NCBI GenBank assembly: GCA_963742715.1
Contig: CAVUMR010000002.1
Span: forward strand, 2,666,001-2,730,000
Direction of reading: 5' to 3'
DNA: 64,000 nt
Source of the DNA: CAVUMR01 sp963742715
GTDB lineage: Bacteria; Actinomycetota; Actinomycetes; Mycobacteriales; Micromonosporaceae
A program made the translations under genes and the position numbers. Below the pieces are notes generated by a model. It saw only the letters and a program-made list of their open reading frames with translations. It was not told where the DNA came from and did not search any database. Positions 44,009 to 53,335 of the stretch are shown piece after piece. Position 1 is the stretch's first letter. Each line of letters starts with the position of its first letter.

Positions 44009-45687
44009 ATGCGGGCCGGTGGACGACACCGCGCGCCCGGCCTCGTCCGGCGGGCGACGCGACCCGGCCCCGACAGCGGCTTCACGCTGATCGAGGTACT
44101 GGTGGCGATCACCGTGCTGACCATCGTGATGACCGCCCTGTCCGCGTTCTTCGTCGCCAGCATCTCGATCACCAGCCAGCAGAGCGGCCGGCAGATCGCG
44201 GTCCAGCTCGCCGACGACGGCACCGAGCGGGCGCACGCGTTGGAGGGCTCCACGGTCGCGGCCGACCGGGACAAGACCAGCTCCGAGGTGCAGTGGGCCG
44301 ACGCCCAGCACGGGGTGCCGACCGCCGGCATCGCCCCGTACCTGACCGACATGGACACCGCCTGGGACAGCACCGCGTCCACCGGGTCGGGGGCGACCGC
44401 GCCGCTGCCCACGGTGCCGAAGGAGATCATCGTTAACGGCCTGCGTTACCAGCAGTACTGGTACGTGGGCCGGTGCTGGCAGGCGCCCACCGGTACCGAC
44501 TGCGAGGCCCTGCACGCCCCGGGCTACGTGGAGTTCTTCCGGGTCGTCGTCGCGGTCACCTGGCCGGAGAAGCGCTGCGCGGCGCAGCTGTGCGCGTTCA
44601 TCACCTCGAGCCTGATCAGTACCGCCAACAGCGACCCGATCTTCAACCCCAGCGACACCGCGCAACCGCCGGTCGTGGACACCCCGCTGGACCAGCTCGG
44701 CCAGGTCGGAACCGCCGACAGCCTGCAACTGGCCACCAACGGTGGCGCACCGCCGATCGTCTGGACGATCTCGGCGTTACCCCCGGGATGTCGCTGGCCA
44801 GCTCCACCGGCAAGATCAGCGGTACCCCGACCGCGGGTGGCACGTACACCGTCATGGTCACCGCGACGGACGGGTTCGGGCTGCACGACTCCACCACCTT
44901 CCTCTGGTACGTGCAGGTCCTCCCGTTGCACATCTCGACCCCGGCCGCGCAGACCACCGACCTCGGCTACACGGTCTCGCTACAGCTCGTCGCGGGCGAC
45001 GGCGTCCCGCCGTACACCTGGTCCGCGAGCGGACTGCCGGCCGGCCTGGTCATCGGCTCCACCGGGAAGATCACCGGTAAACCGACGGCGGTCGGTACCA
45101 ACACGGTGGTGGTCACGGTGATCGACACGTACGGCACCGTCGCCGGGACCGCGGGCTTCACCTGGGCGGTCGTCGCGCTGCCGACCGTCACCGCGCCGGC
45201 CGGCGTGCTGTACAACTCGCTCGGCGACGTGATCAGCAGGCAGGCAACGGTCACCGGTGGCACCACTCCGTACAGCTGGACGGCCACCGGCCTGCCGCCG
45301 GGACTGACGATCAGCTCGACCGGACTGATCGCCGGCACCCTGTCGACCGCGGGCAGCTTCTCGACCGTCGTCACGGTGACCGACCAGGCCGGGGCCACCG
45401 ACACCAGCGCGGTGACCTGGCGGGTACTCGGCATCACCAGTTCGACCGCGCAGCGCACCAACACGGTGAATCAGGTGATCACCAACTTCATCCCCACGGT
45501 CACCGGTGGCAGCGGCGTGTACACCTGGTCGCGTACCGGCCTGCCGACCGGACTGGTCTTCCGCGCGACCGACGGCCGGATGTCCGGTACCCCGACGGTC
45601 AAGGGCACGTACACGGTTGTCCTGACCGTGACCGACACCACGAGCCTGGTAACCGAATCGGCGACCTTCGTCTGGAAGATCCAGTGA
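44009..45687 (+). pseudogene. Prepilin-like protein with Ig-like (He_PIG) repeats, frameshifted at a C5 tract
   Basis: Intact length would be about 560 residues. A 24-residue prepilin leader ends at Gly24 before FTLIEVLVAIT; a pilin-like region of about 190 residues with four Cys follows, then tandem Ig-like putative adhesion repeats, each with GxPPYTWSASGLPAGLxxxSTGKIxGTPT and a VTVTD strand (about four or five copies). Near 44780-44784 the tract CCCCC before GGG lacks one base: the 5' frame runs to LPPG, and restoring one C joins it to MSLASSTGKISG in the 3' frame. Without correction the product ends early inside the repeats. ATG 44009 follows GGGAGGG; ATG 43961 is an alternative. It could be a phase-variable tip adhesin or a sequencing error. 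Confidence 0.8.
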
Positions 45688-46319
45688 ACCGCGCCAGGCG
45701 TACCCGCGGAGGGTTGCTCGATCGGTTGCGCCCCCGCGACGACGCCGGGATGACGCTGGCCGAGGTGGTGGTCGCGATGTCGCTCATGTCGGTCTTCATG
45801 GTGATGTTCACCAGCGCGGCGATCGGCGTGTTCCGCGCGGTCAACGGCCACGACGCGACCGCCACCGCGCAGGCCCAGATCAACACCGTGTTCATGCGGC
45901 TGGACCGGGAGATCCGGTACGCCTCGGCGATCAGCAAGGAGGGCGTGGTCGGGACCGACCCGTACATCGAGTACCTGACCACGAACACCGGTGCGGACGT
46001 GTGTACGGAGCTGCGGCTGCACCTGAGCGTGGACACCGTCCAGTTGCAGCGCCGTACCTGGACCAAGGTCACGACCGGGTCGCCGACCCCCACCCCGTGG
46101 GCGCCTCTCGCGTCGGGGTTCAGCGGGACCCAGCCGTTCACCTTCGTCGCGGACCCGGAGTTCGAGTCCCAGCAGTTGCGGCTGGACCTGACCGCCAAGG
46201 CCGGCGGCACCGGCGCCGACGCCCGGTCGAAGCGGACGTACGTGACCTTCACCGCGCTGAACGCGCCGGTCTCCGTCGTCACCGCCACGGTCTGCTCGGA
46301 AGGGAGGACGTTGCCGTGA
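45684..46319 (+). CDS. Minor pilin, PilW-like
   Basis: 211 residues. Leader of 22 residues ending in Gly22 before MTLAEVVVAMSLMSVFMVMFTSAAIGVF, with Glu at mature position 5. The family phrase INTVFMRLDREIRYASAIS is typical of PilW/ComGF-type minor pilins. A globular domain of about 160 residues with two Cys follows. GTG start 45684 overlaps the previous stop (GTGA). It probably primes pilus assembly with the neighbouring pilin-like proteins. Confidence 0.82.
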   Translation: MNRARRTRGGLLDRLRPRDDAGMTLAEVVVAMSLMSVFMVMFTSAAIGVFRAVNGHDATATAQAQINTVFMRLDREIRYASAISKEGVVGTDPYIEYLTTNTGADVCTELRLHLSVDTVQLQRRTWTKVTTGSPTPTPWAPLASGFSGTQPFTFVADPEFESQQLRLDLTAKAGGTGADARSKRTYVTFTALNAPVSVVTATVCSEGRTLP

Positions 46320-47851
46320 TGCTCCGGATCCGGCCGGGTGGCCCCGGCCGCGGGACCGACGACACCGGCTCGCTCGTCCTCGCCCTGATGCTCACTCTGG
46401 TCGGGATCATGCTGACCGCGATCCTGGTACCGGTGGTGCTCACCCAGGTGCGCTCCACCCGCGCGTACATCCAGCGCAGTCACGCCCTGCACGCCGCGCA
46501 GTCCGGCCTGGACGTGGCGCTCGGCCGCATCCGGGCGGCCAACAACGGCGACGGCACCGGGAAACTCGCCGGCCTGCCGTGCGGGCCGATCGCCGGCACG
46601 GTCGGTGACGGTGGTGTGGCCAGGTACGAGGTGACGATCGACTACGTCGCGACCGACCCGCGCGGCCAGACGGACGAGTGGGTCGCCGCCAACCACATCC
46701 TCTGCCTGCCGGGCGGCGGCACCTTCCCCACGCCCAGGTACGCCCTGCTGCGCTCACTCGGTACCGACGTGCCGACCGGGGCGATCGGCACGGTGGCCCG
46801 CCGGTCGTTGCGCGGGACCTACCGGTTCCGGACGACCAACGAGAACATCGCGGGCGGACCGATCCACGTGTACAAGACCACCACCACCGACCTGTGCATG
46901 GACGCCGGCTCCGCGTCTCCGACGGCCACCACCGCGCTGCGCTTGCAGGTGTGCGTACCCGGCAGCCTGTCGCAGCGCCTCGCGTACCAGGACAACCTGA
47001 CGCTGGTCCTGGTCTCCTCGAAGACGGTGACCAATCCGCTCGGGATGTGCCTGGACGCCGGTACGCCGCACAGCGTCGGGGCGGTGGTGCGCTTCCAGCC
47101 GTGTGCGGCGGTACTCAAGCCGCAGCAGCAGTGGAGCATCAACGACAGCGCGAACTTCATGGGCACCACGGACGGCGACACGCTCGACGACTACTGCTTC
47201 AACGCGCAGACCCCGGGCTCGGCGGGGAGCTTCGTGATCCTGAGCCGGACCACCTGCGACCAGGCGTACAACAACGTCGCGACGTTCAACCCCGAGGCCA
47301 CGGTCGGCGCCGGCGCGGCCGGCGCGAGCTCGAACCAGCTGGTCAACTACCAGCAGTTCGGGCGCTGCCTGGACGTGACCGAGCACCAGGTCAGCTACGG
47401 CTACCTGATCGCCTGGCCGTGCAAGCAGGCGCCGGATCCGACGAACGTCAGCTGGAACCAGAAGTGGCTGCTTCCGGCCATCCTCCCCGGCGCCCCGTCC
47501 AGCGTCGGCCGGATCACCACGAACCCGTCGAGCACGTTGTACTGCCTGCGGAGCCCCGGGTCGATCGCGGCCAACAAGTACGTGGAGGTGATCGTCTGCC
47601 CGACCGGGCCGCTTCCACTGAACATGACCTGGACGGTGTACGGGAACACCGGCGACTACGCGACCAGCTACCGGATCCGCGACTCGTACGGCTTCTGCCT
47701 GGCGCCGTCCGGCCCGGCCGACCTCTATCCGAAAGGTCTGCTGGTCAGCAAGATCGTGGTGGCGACCTGCGGCAGCACGACCGCGCAGAAGTGGAACGCG
47801 CCGGCCGACCTGAAGGAGTCGCTGCCGCTACAGGACATCGGCGAGCGGTAG
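46319..47851 (+). CDS. PilX-like membrane-anchored protein with ricin-type lectin region
   Basis: 510 residues. N-terminus: short basic stretch, DDTGSLVLALMLTLVGIMLTAILVPVV helix and a following HALHAAQSGLDVALGRIR segment, the layout of PilX/minor pilin partners that lack a classic cleavage site. Residues about 190-500 resemble ricin-type beta-trefoil repeats: cysteine-bearing CLDAG and CLDVT turns and QxW-like ends (QQQWSIN, NQKWLLP, AQKWNAP). Such folds bind sugars, so a pilus-borne glycan-binding adhesin is plausible. Start ATG 46319 (TGATG overlap) with GGGAGGA upstream; GTG 46316 possible. Last gene of the pilus operon. Confidence 0.78.
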   Translation: MLRIRPGGPGRGTDDTGSLVLALMLTLVGIMLTAILVPVVLTQVRSTRAYIQRSHALHAAQSGLDVALGRIRAANNGDGTGKLAGLPCGPIAGTVGDGGVARYEVTIDYVATDPRGQTDEWVAANHILCLPGGGTFPTPRYALLRSLGTDVPTGAIGTVARRSLRGTYRFRTTNENIAGGPIHVYKTTTTDLCMDAGSASPTATTALRLQVCVPGSLSQRLAYQDNLTLVLVSSKTVTNPLGMCLDAGTPHSVGAVVRFQPCAAVLKPQQQWSINDSANFMGTTDGDTLDDYCFNAQTPGSAGSFVILSRTTCDQAYNNVATFNPEATVGAGAAGASSNQLVNYQQFGRCLDVTEHQVSYGYLIAWPCKQAPDPTNVSWNQKWLLPAILPGAPSSVGRITTNPSSTLYCLRSPGSIAANKYVEVIVCPTGPLPLNMTWTVYGNTGDYATSYRIRDSYGFCLAPSGPADLYPKGLLVSKIVVATCGSTTAQKWNAPADLKESLPLQDIGER

Positions 47852-47880
47852 GCGTCGCCTCGCTCTCCGTGGGGATTCCG

Positions 47881-47943
47881 GGCCGCTGTCCTGCTGGCCC
47901 CGGCCGCTGTCCTGCTGACGACCGCCGCTGTCCTACTGGCGAC
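47881..47943. repeat. 21-bp tandem repeat, 3 units, intergenic
   Basis: Three diverged copies of GGCCGCTGTCCTGCTGGCCCC in the 152 bp between the lectin-pilin gene and the glycosyltransferase gene. No other signal is evident there. Confidence 0.8.
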
Positions 47944-48003
47944 CGCCACGGGCGGGGCGGCTGACACCGTCCGGTACCGGCCGGTAGGGCAGAATCGCGT
48001 CCG

Positions 48004-49278
48004 ATGCGCGTCCTGATGCTGTCCTGGGAGTACCCGCCGGTCATGGTGGGTGGGCTCGGCCGGCACGTACACGCGCTGGCCACCGCGCTGGCGGCGGCCG
48101 GGCACCAGGTCACGGTGGTCAGCCGGCACGCCCCGGGGGCCGCTCTGGACGAGGTGGTCGACGGGGTACGGGTGGTCCGCGCGCCGGAGGACCCGCCGCT
48201 GTTCCCGTTCGCCACCGACACGCTGCTGGCCTGGACGATGGCGTTCAACCACGCCCTCATCCGGGCCGCCCTGCGCGCCGTCGCCGACACGCCCTTCGAG
48301 GTCGTACACGGCCACGACTGGCTGGTCACCCACGCCGCCGTGACGCTCAAGCACCACCTCGGGGTACCGCTGGTCGCCACCGTGCACGCCACCGAGGCCG
48401 GCCGGCACCGGGGCTGGCTGCCCAAGGACCTGAACCGGTGCATCCACTCGGTCGAGTGGTGGCTCACCTACGAGTCGCGCCGGGTGCTCGCCTGCTCCGG
48501 GTACATGCGCTGGGAGATCACCCGGCTGTTCGACCTGCCGGCCGGCAAGGTCGAGGTGATCCCGAACGGGGTCGACGAGACCCTGTGGCGGCCGTCGCCG
48601 CGCGCGGTCGCCGCCGCCCGGGCCCGGTTCGCCGGAGCAGGACCCTTGCTGGTGTACGCCGGGCGCCTGGTCTACGAAAAGGGTGTCCAGGATCTGATCG
48701 CGGCGTTCCCCCGGCTGCGGCGACGACACCCCGGGCTGCGACTGGTCGTGGCCGGCGACGGCAAGTACGGCGAGCCCCTGGCCGAGGAGGTACGCCGGCG
48801 CCGGCTCGGTCGTACCGTCACGTTCGCCGGCTTCCTCGGCCCGGACGAGCTGCCGGCCCTGATCGCGGCCGGGGACGCGCTGGTGATTCCCAGCATCTAC
48901 GAGCCGTTCGGCATGATCGCGCTGGAAGGGGCCGCCGTCGGTACGCCGGTGGCGGTCGCCGCGACCGGTGGACTCACCGAGGTGGTGGAGCCCGGGGTCA
49001 CCGGCGTGACGTTCCCGCCGAAGGATCCGGCCGCTCTCGCGGACGCGGTCAGTGGGCTGCTGTCCGACCAGGTACTCGCGCGCCGGCTCACCCGCAACGC
49101 GCTCCGGCTCGTCTCCGAGCGGTACGCCTGGCCGGCGATAGCCGAGCGCACCGTGGCCGCGTACGCCCGGGCGCAGCGCGAGGAACGGGCGTTGGCCGCC
49201 CGCGGCGGGCTCGGCCCGCCGCCCCCGATCGTGGTACCCGAGGGCAACCTGCTCTCCGGCGGCGAATCCGCCTCCTGA
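48004..49278 (+). CDS. GT4-family glycosyltransferase
   Basis: 424 residues, GT-B fold. N-terminal acceptor motif LSWEYPPVMVGGLGRHVHAL, middle VIPNGVD and LLVYAGRLVYEKGVQDLI, and donor motif IPSIYEPFGMIALEGAAVGTPVAVAATGGLTEVV (the ExxxxxxxE pair). The glycogen-synthase-like N-terminus and the presence of glgX and glgP 10-14 kb away suggest alpha-glucan or ADP-glucose work, but a cell-surface sugar or pilin glycosylation is possible too. ATG 48004 has no strong ribosome site. Confidence 0.85.
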   Translation: MRVLMLSWEYPPVMVGGLGRHVHALATALAAAGHQVTVVSRHAPGAALDEVVDGVRVVRAPEDPPLFPFATDTLLAWTMAFNHALIRAALRAVADTPFEVVHGHDWLVTHAAVTLKHHLGVPLVATVHATEAGRHRGWLPKDLNRCIHSVEWWLTYESRRVLACSGYMRWEITRLFDLPAGKVEVIPNGVDETLWRPSPRAVAAARARFAGAGPLLVYAGRLVYEKGVQDLIAAFPRLRRRHPGLRLVVAGDGKYGEPLAEEVRRRRLGRTVTFAGFLGPDELPALIAAGDALVIPSIYEPFGMIALEGAAVGTPVAVAATGGLTEVVEPGVTGVTFPPKDPAALADAVSGLLSDQVLARRLTRNALRLVSERYAWPAIAERTVAAYARAQREERALAARGGLGPPPPIVVPEGNLLSGGESAS

Positions 49279-49449
49279 CGCTGCCCGTCGATTCGACGAC
49301 GCCGCGAGCAGCAGCCCGTATCCGCTTCGGCGCTCCCTCGACCGCGTCGTGGATCGGCGACTCATCCGAATCCGCGACTGGATGGATCCTTTGTGGATGG
49401 TCCCCTGTGGACCCGCGGAATTGTCGTACCCCTCCCATAGGTTCGGTGC

Positions 49450-50976
49450 ATGTTCGAGCGGGGGACGACGCCAGCCGAGGTGGCTGCCGTCCCGTCGCGC
49501 CCCGCCGCTGCCCCCACCCCGGTCACTGCCCCCACCCCGGTCGCAGCCGCTGCCGCTGCCTCTCCCCGTGCCGCCGATTCGGCCTGTGCCGCTGTCCCGG
49601 CTGCTGTCGGTGTGCCGGCCGCGGTTCAGTCGACGGCCGCGCATCTGCCTGCGGCGTTGGCGGACCTGCCGCCGGGCCCGACACTGGGTGCCGCGCTGGC
49701 AGGCATCGACCGGTCGATTCTGAATGGGTATGACCGGGTGCTGGTGCTTCGCGCGCAGGCCCGGCAGGTCGCGCATGAGCAGGCCCGGCTGCTGGCGGAT
49801 CTGGTCGCGGTCGCCGACTGCCCACCGGCACCGGACCTGTCCGGCGCCTCCCCACGCGAAGCGGACGAGTTCATCTCCTGTGAGATAGCCGCGGCGTTGA
49901 CCTGGACCCGGCAAGCCGCCGAAACCCACCTCGGCCTGGCCTGGTCGCTGACCTGTCGCATCCCGGCCGTGCACGCCGCCCTCACGGCCGGCGTGATCGA
50001 CCTGGCCAAAGCGCGGGTGTTCGACCGCGAAACCGACCCGCTACCCCAGGGCGCGGCCCGCGCCGTCTGCGACCAGCTGCTGCCCGACGCACCCCAGCTG
50101 ACCACCGGACAGTTGCGGGCAAAACTGCAACGCCTGGTGTTGACCGTCGACCCCGACGCGGCGCGGGTCAGACAAGCCGAAGCAGTCACCCGGCGGCGGG
50201 TGCTGGCCGGCCTGGACTTCGACGGCACCGTGTCGATCAGCGTCCTCGGGCTTCCCGCGCCACGCGCCACCGCCGCGATGGAACGCATCGACGCGATCGC
50301 CGACGCCGCCCGCCGTGGCGGTGACCTGCGCACCATCGACCAGCTGCGCGCCGACACCGTGCTCGACCTCCTCGACGGCACCACCATCGCCGGGCCACTG
50401 CCCGGACCGCGTAAAGGCGTCATCGAGTTGACCGTTCCGCTGACCACCCTGATGGGGCTAGCGGAGGAACCCGGTGAGCTGGCCGGATGGGGACCCATCG
50501 CCGCCGACATCACCCGCGACCTCGCCGATCAGCACCACAACGTCACCTGGCGCTACCGCGTCACCGACGCCGACGGACACCTCGTCGGAGCCGGCACCAC
50601 CCGCCGCCCCACCACCCGCATGGACGCCTTCGTCCGCGCCCGCGACCGCACCTGCCGCTTCCCCGGCTGCCGCCGATGCGCCACCCGCACCGACCTGGAC
50701 CACACCGTCGCCTATACGGAGGACGGTCCCACCCACCCGGCCAACCTCGGCGCGCTGTGCCGGACCCACCACCGGACCAAACACGAAGGCGGCTGGACAC
50801 TGGTCCAGGGCCAGCCCGGCGTCTTCCACTGGACCAGCCCCCACGGACACCACTACACCGTCCAACCAGAACGACCCGACCACACCCAGTGCACGGCGTG
50901 CGCGAAAGAGCAGCACCAGCCGGGACAGCGGGCACACGCGGACAACCCCGATCCCCGCCCACCGCCGACGCCGTAA
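49450..50976 (+). CDS. HNH endonuclease, DUF222 / 13E12 repeat family (intact)
   Basis: 508 residues: a Pro/Ala-rich N-terminus with an 18-bp duplication (PTPVTAPTPVA), the DUF222 helical region (LPPGPTLGAALAGIDRSILNGYDRVLVLRA), and an HNH core CRFPGCRRC, DLDHTVAY, NLGALCRTHHRTKHEGGW. The family occurs in many copies in actinobacterial genomes and its role is unsettled. It is the full-length counterpart of the frameshifted gene at 22130-23615 and shares long stretches with it. ATG 49450 (MFERG). The 171 bp before it has no gene. Confidence 0.92.
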   Translation: MFERGTTPAEVAAVPSRPAAAPTPVTAPTPVAAAAAASPRAADSACAAVPAAVGVPAAVQSTAAHLPAALADLPPGPTLGAALAGIDRSILNGYDRVLVLRAQARQVAHEQARLLADLVAVADCPPAPDLSGASPREADEFISCEIAAALTWTRQAAETHLGLAWSLTCRIPAVHAALTAGVIDLAKARVFDRETDPLPQGAARAVCDQLLPDAPQLTTGQLRAKLQRLVLTVDPDAARVRQAEAVTRRRVLAGLDFDGTVSISVLGLPAPRATAAMERIDAIADAARRGGDLRTIDQLRADTVLDLLDGTTIAGPLPGPRKGVIELTVPLTTLMGLAEEPGELAGWGPIAADITRDLADQHHNVTWRYRVTDADGHLVGAGTTRRPTTRMDAFVRARDRTCRFPGCRRCATRTDLDHTVAYTEDGPTHPANLGALCRTHHRTKHEGGWTLVQGQPGVFHWTSPHGHHYTVQPERPDHTQCTACAKEQHQPGQRAHADNPDPRPPPTP

Positions 50977-51126
50977 CCGACCACCACCGCTCACAACCAC
51001 CGATCCGCCGCCATCCGGCCGGGCAACGAACGCCGCCGTGCGCCCCAGGCACGTCGGCAGCGAACGCCCGCACCGCGCCGCCCACTCACCCCGCAACCTG
51101 CGGCGGTCGAGGCTGCACTGCGTCTG

Positions 51127-51148
51127 CCGCCGGCGCCACCACCGGCGG
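51127..51148. terminator. Short GC hairpin between convergent HNH and HIT genes
   Basis: CCGCCGG (51127-51133) and CCGGCGG (51142-51148) with an 8-nt loop in the 195 bp gap between convergent genes. There is no T tract, so a terminator role is tentative. Confidence 0.3.
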
Positions 51149-51171
51149 ACGAGCCGCCACCACATGCACAG

Positions 51172-51672
51172 TCAGGTGCGGCGGTTCGCCAGCTCGGCGC
51201 GGATCCGGTCGGCGAGCGCGGCCTGCTCCCCCGGCGGTACATCCAGCACGCCGTCCTCGGCCATCAGCGCCCGGAACTGCTGCCGGTCGTACGGCACGCC
51301 CGGCGGCAACGGCGCGACATGCCAGTGCACATGCGCGTTACCTTCGTTCGCGCCGAGCGACGCCAGGTACACCCGATCGACCGGCAGTACGGCGCGCAGC
51401 GCCTCCGACACGTCGTAGACAAGCTCCATGAGGCCGAGAAAAGAAGACCGGGAGAACGAGCCGGTCACCTCGGTCACGTGTTCGCGAGGCGCGACCAGCG
51501 CATAGCCGTACAGGGTCGGGTACCGGTTGAGGAACGCGACCGCCTCATCGGACGAGTACACGATCTCGTGCCGGTAGTCCGGATCCCCGGCCAGCATCGC
51601 GCAGACGAAGCATGGCCCCCCGCGGAGCCGACGCTCGTAGTCGGCCAGGTCGAACGCACGCCGCTCAGGCAG
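51172..51672 (-). CDS. HIT-family hydrolase, start uncertain
   Basis: About 160 residues. The nucleotide-binding HIT motif is HVHWHV near the C-terminus, preceded by the family features CFVCAML and RYPTLYGYALVAPREH. HIT proteins hydrolyse nucleotide phosphoramidates or similar compounds. No ATG, GTG or TTG lies at a sensible distance upstream of CFVC in this frame; the first ATG (Met of AML) would cut the zinc-type Cys pair. I mark CTG 51672 as the far limit. The neighbouring gene has many one-base insertions, so the start may be hidden by a sequence error. Confidence 0.72.
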   Translation of the reverse strand: MPERRAFDLADYERRLRGGPCFVCAMLAGDPDYRHEIVYSSDEAVAFLNRYPTLYGYALVAPREHVTEVTGSFSRSSFLGLMELVYDVSEALRAVLPVDRVYLASLGANEGNAHVHWHVAPLPPGVPYDRQQFRALMAEDGVLDVPPGEQAALADRIRAELANRRT

Positions 51673-51679
51673 GCCCGGC

Positions 51680-53335
51680 TCAGGCCAGGTTGGACGAGCG
51701 GGGGTACGCGTCGGCCGGGTCGGTGAGCACGTTGACCAGGTACGGCACGCCCGAGTCGAACGCGCGGCTGCAGCGCCGGCCCGAGGTCGGCCGCCTTCTC
51801 CACGGTCTCGCCGGCGCCGCCGAGCGCGCGCACCACGTCGTCGTACCGCAGGCCGGGCTGCAGGTCGGCGGCCACGTCGTAGCCGTACATCGGCCTTCAT
51901 CGGGTGCTTCTCCAGGCCCCAGATGCCGTTGTTGCCGACCACGATCACCACCGGCAGCTGCTGCCGGACCAGCGACTCGACGTCCATCAGCGAGAAGCCG
52001 GCCGCGCCGTCGCCCATCAGCACGCAGACCTGCCGGTCCGGGTAGGTGACCCGGGCCCCCATCGCGTAGCCCATGCCGGTGCCGAGGCAGCCGTACGGGC
52101 CCGGGTCGAGCCAGGTGCCGGGCCGGGCGGGCTCGAGATACCGGCCGGCGTACGAGACGAAGTCGCCGCCGTCGCCGATGGTCACCGCGTCCGGCGGCGA
52201 GCACCTGGCGCAGCTCGCCGTAGACCCGGGCGGGCTTGATCGGGTCGGTGTCGGCCGCCATCGCCTCGGCGTCGCGGGCCTTCGGCCGGCGTCCTCGGCG
52301 GCGCGCAGGCCGGTCGATCCACTCCTCGTGGTCGGCCCGGCACGCCGGTGTAGTCGGCCAGCGCCGGACAGGATCAGCCGCAGGTCACCGGCCGGCGACG
52401 ACGGCCGGTGTCGACGTGCGCCGGCGCGCTGGCTCGGCGCGTCCACGATGTGCACGACCTGCGCCGTCGCCGAAGTCGCCGAAGCCGAGCCGGAAGTCCA
52501 GCGGGGTGCCGATCACGACGACCACGTCGGCGCCGTTGAGCGCGGCGCGGCGGGCCTTGCGCGAACGCGAGCGGGTGCTCGGGCGGCAGCGCGCCGCGGC
52601 CCATGCCGTTGGTGAACACCGGCACCCGCAGCGCCTCGGCCGCCTCCCGCAGCGCGGCGACCGCGTCGCCGGCGTAGACGTCGGAGCCGGCGATGATGAC
52701 CGGCCGCTCGGCCCCGGCGAGCAGCGCGGCCGGCCCGGGCGACCTCGTCCGGGTCGGGCTCGATCACCGGCGACGCCGCGGCGGCCGGCAGCGTCGGCCT
52801 CGGCCCGGCGAGAAGATCACCTCGAGCGGCAGGTCGAGGAAGGCCGGGCCGCGGTGCGGCGGTCAGCGCGGCGGTCAGCGCGGCGTGCAGGTCGCGCCGG
52901 GATCTCGTCGGTCGCGGTCGACCGTGGCGGCGTACTTGGTGACCGGGGCGACCAGCGGCACGTGGTCGATCTCCTGCAGGCTGCCGGAGCCCCAGCGGAA
53001 CTGCCGGCGCCCGGCCGCCGAGCACCAGCACCGGCGAGGCGTTGAAGATGCGCGCTGGTCAGCGCCGGAGATGCCGTTGGTGACGCCCGGGGCCGGCGGT
53101 CAGCACGGCGAGGCCGGGCCGGCGCTGCAGCTTGGCGACCGCCTCGGCGGCGAACACGGCGGACTGCTCGTGCCGCACGTCGTAGATCGGGAAGCCGGTC
53201 TTGTGCGCCGCGTCGTAGAGCGGGAAGACGTGCCCGCCGGAGAGCGTGAACATCTCGGTCACGCCGTACGCCGCGCAGGGCCGCCAGCGCCAGGTCGCCG
53301 CCGTGCCCCTCGATCCGCGTGCTGGCCTCGGTCAT
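51680..53335 (-). pseudogene. Acetolactate-synthase-like ThDP enzyme, at least six +1 frameshifts
   Basis: Corrected length about 550 residues, normal for the family. Visible: N-terminal TPP-binding part (HVFPLYDAAHKTGFPIYDVRHEQSAVFAAEAVAK), FNASPVLVLGGRAP, and the C-terminal ThDP motif GDGAAGFSLMDVESLVRQ...VVIVVGNN. Each frame break I checked (near 53273, 53088, 53064, 52205, 51893 and 51765) is repaired by deleting one G or C, and no nonsense or odd substitution is seen between them. That is unlike ordinary decay and suggests local sequence error; true loss is still possible. ATG 53335 overlaps the acetyltransferase stop (ATGA), implying one operon. More frameshifts are likely between 52.3 and 53.0 kb. 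Confidence 0.75.

Noticed and set aside
22130..50976. HNH genes as homing endonucleases or mobile introns
   Set aside because: Neither lies within an intron or intein, and no splice features or target-site duplication are seen; they fit the ordinary 13E12 family.
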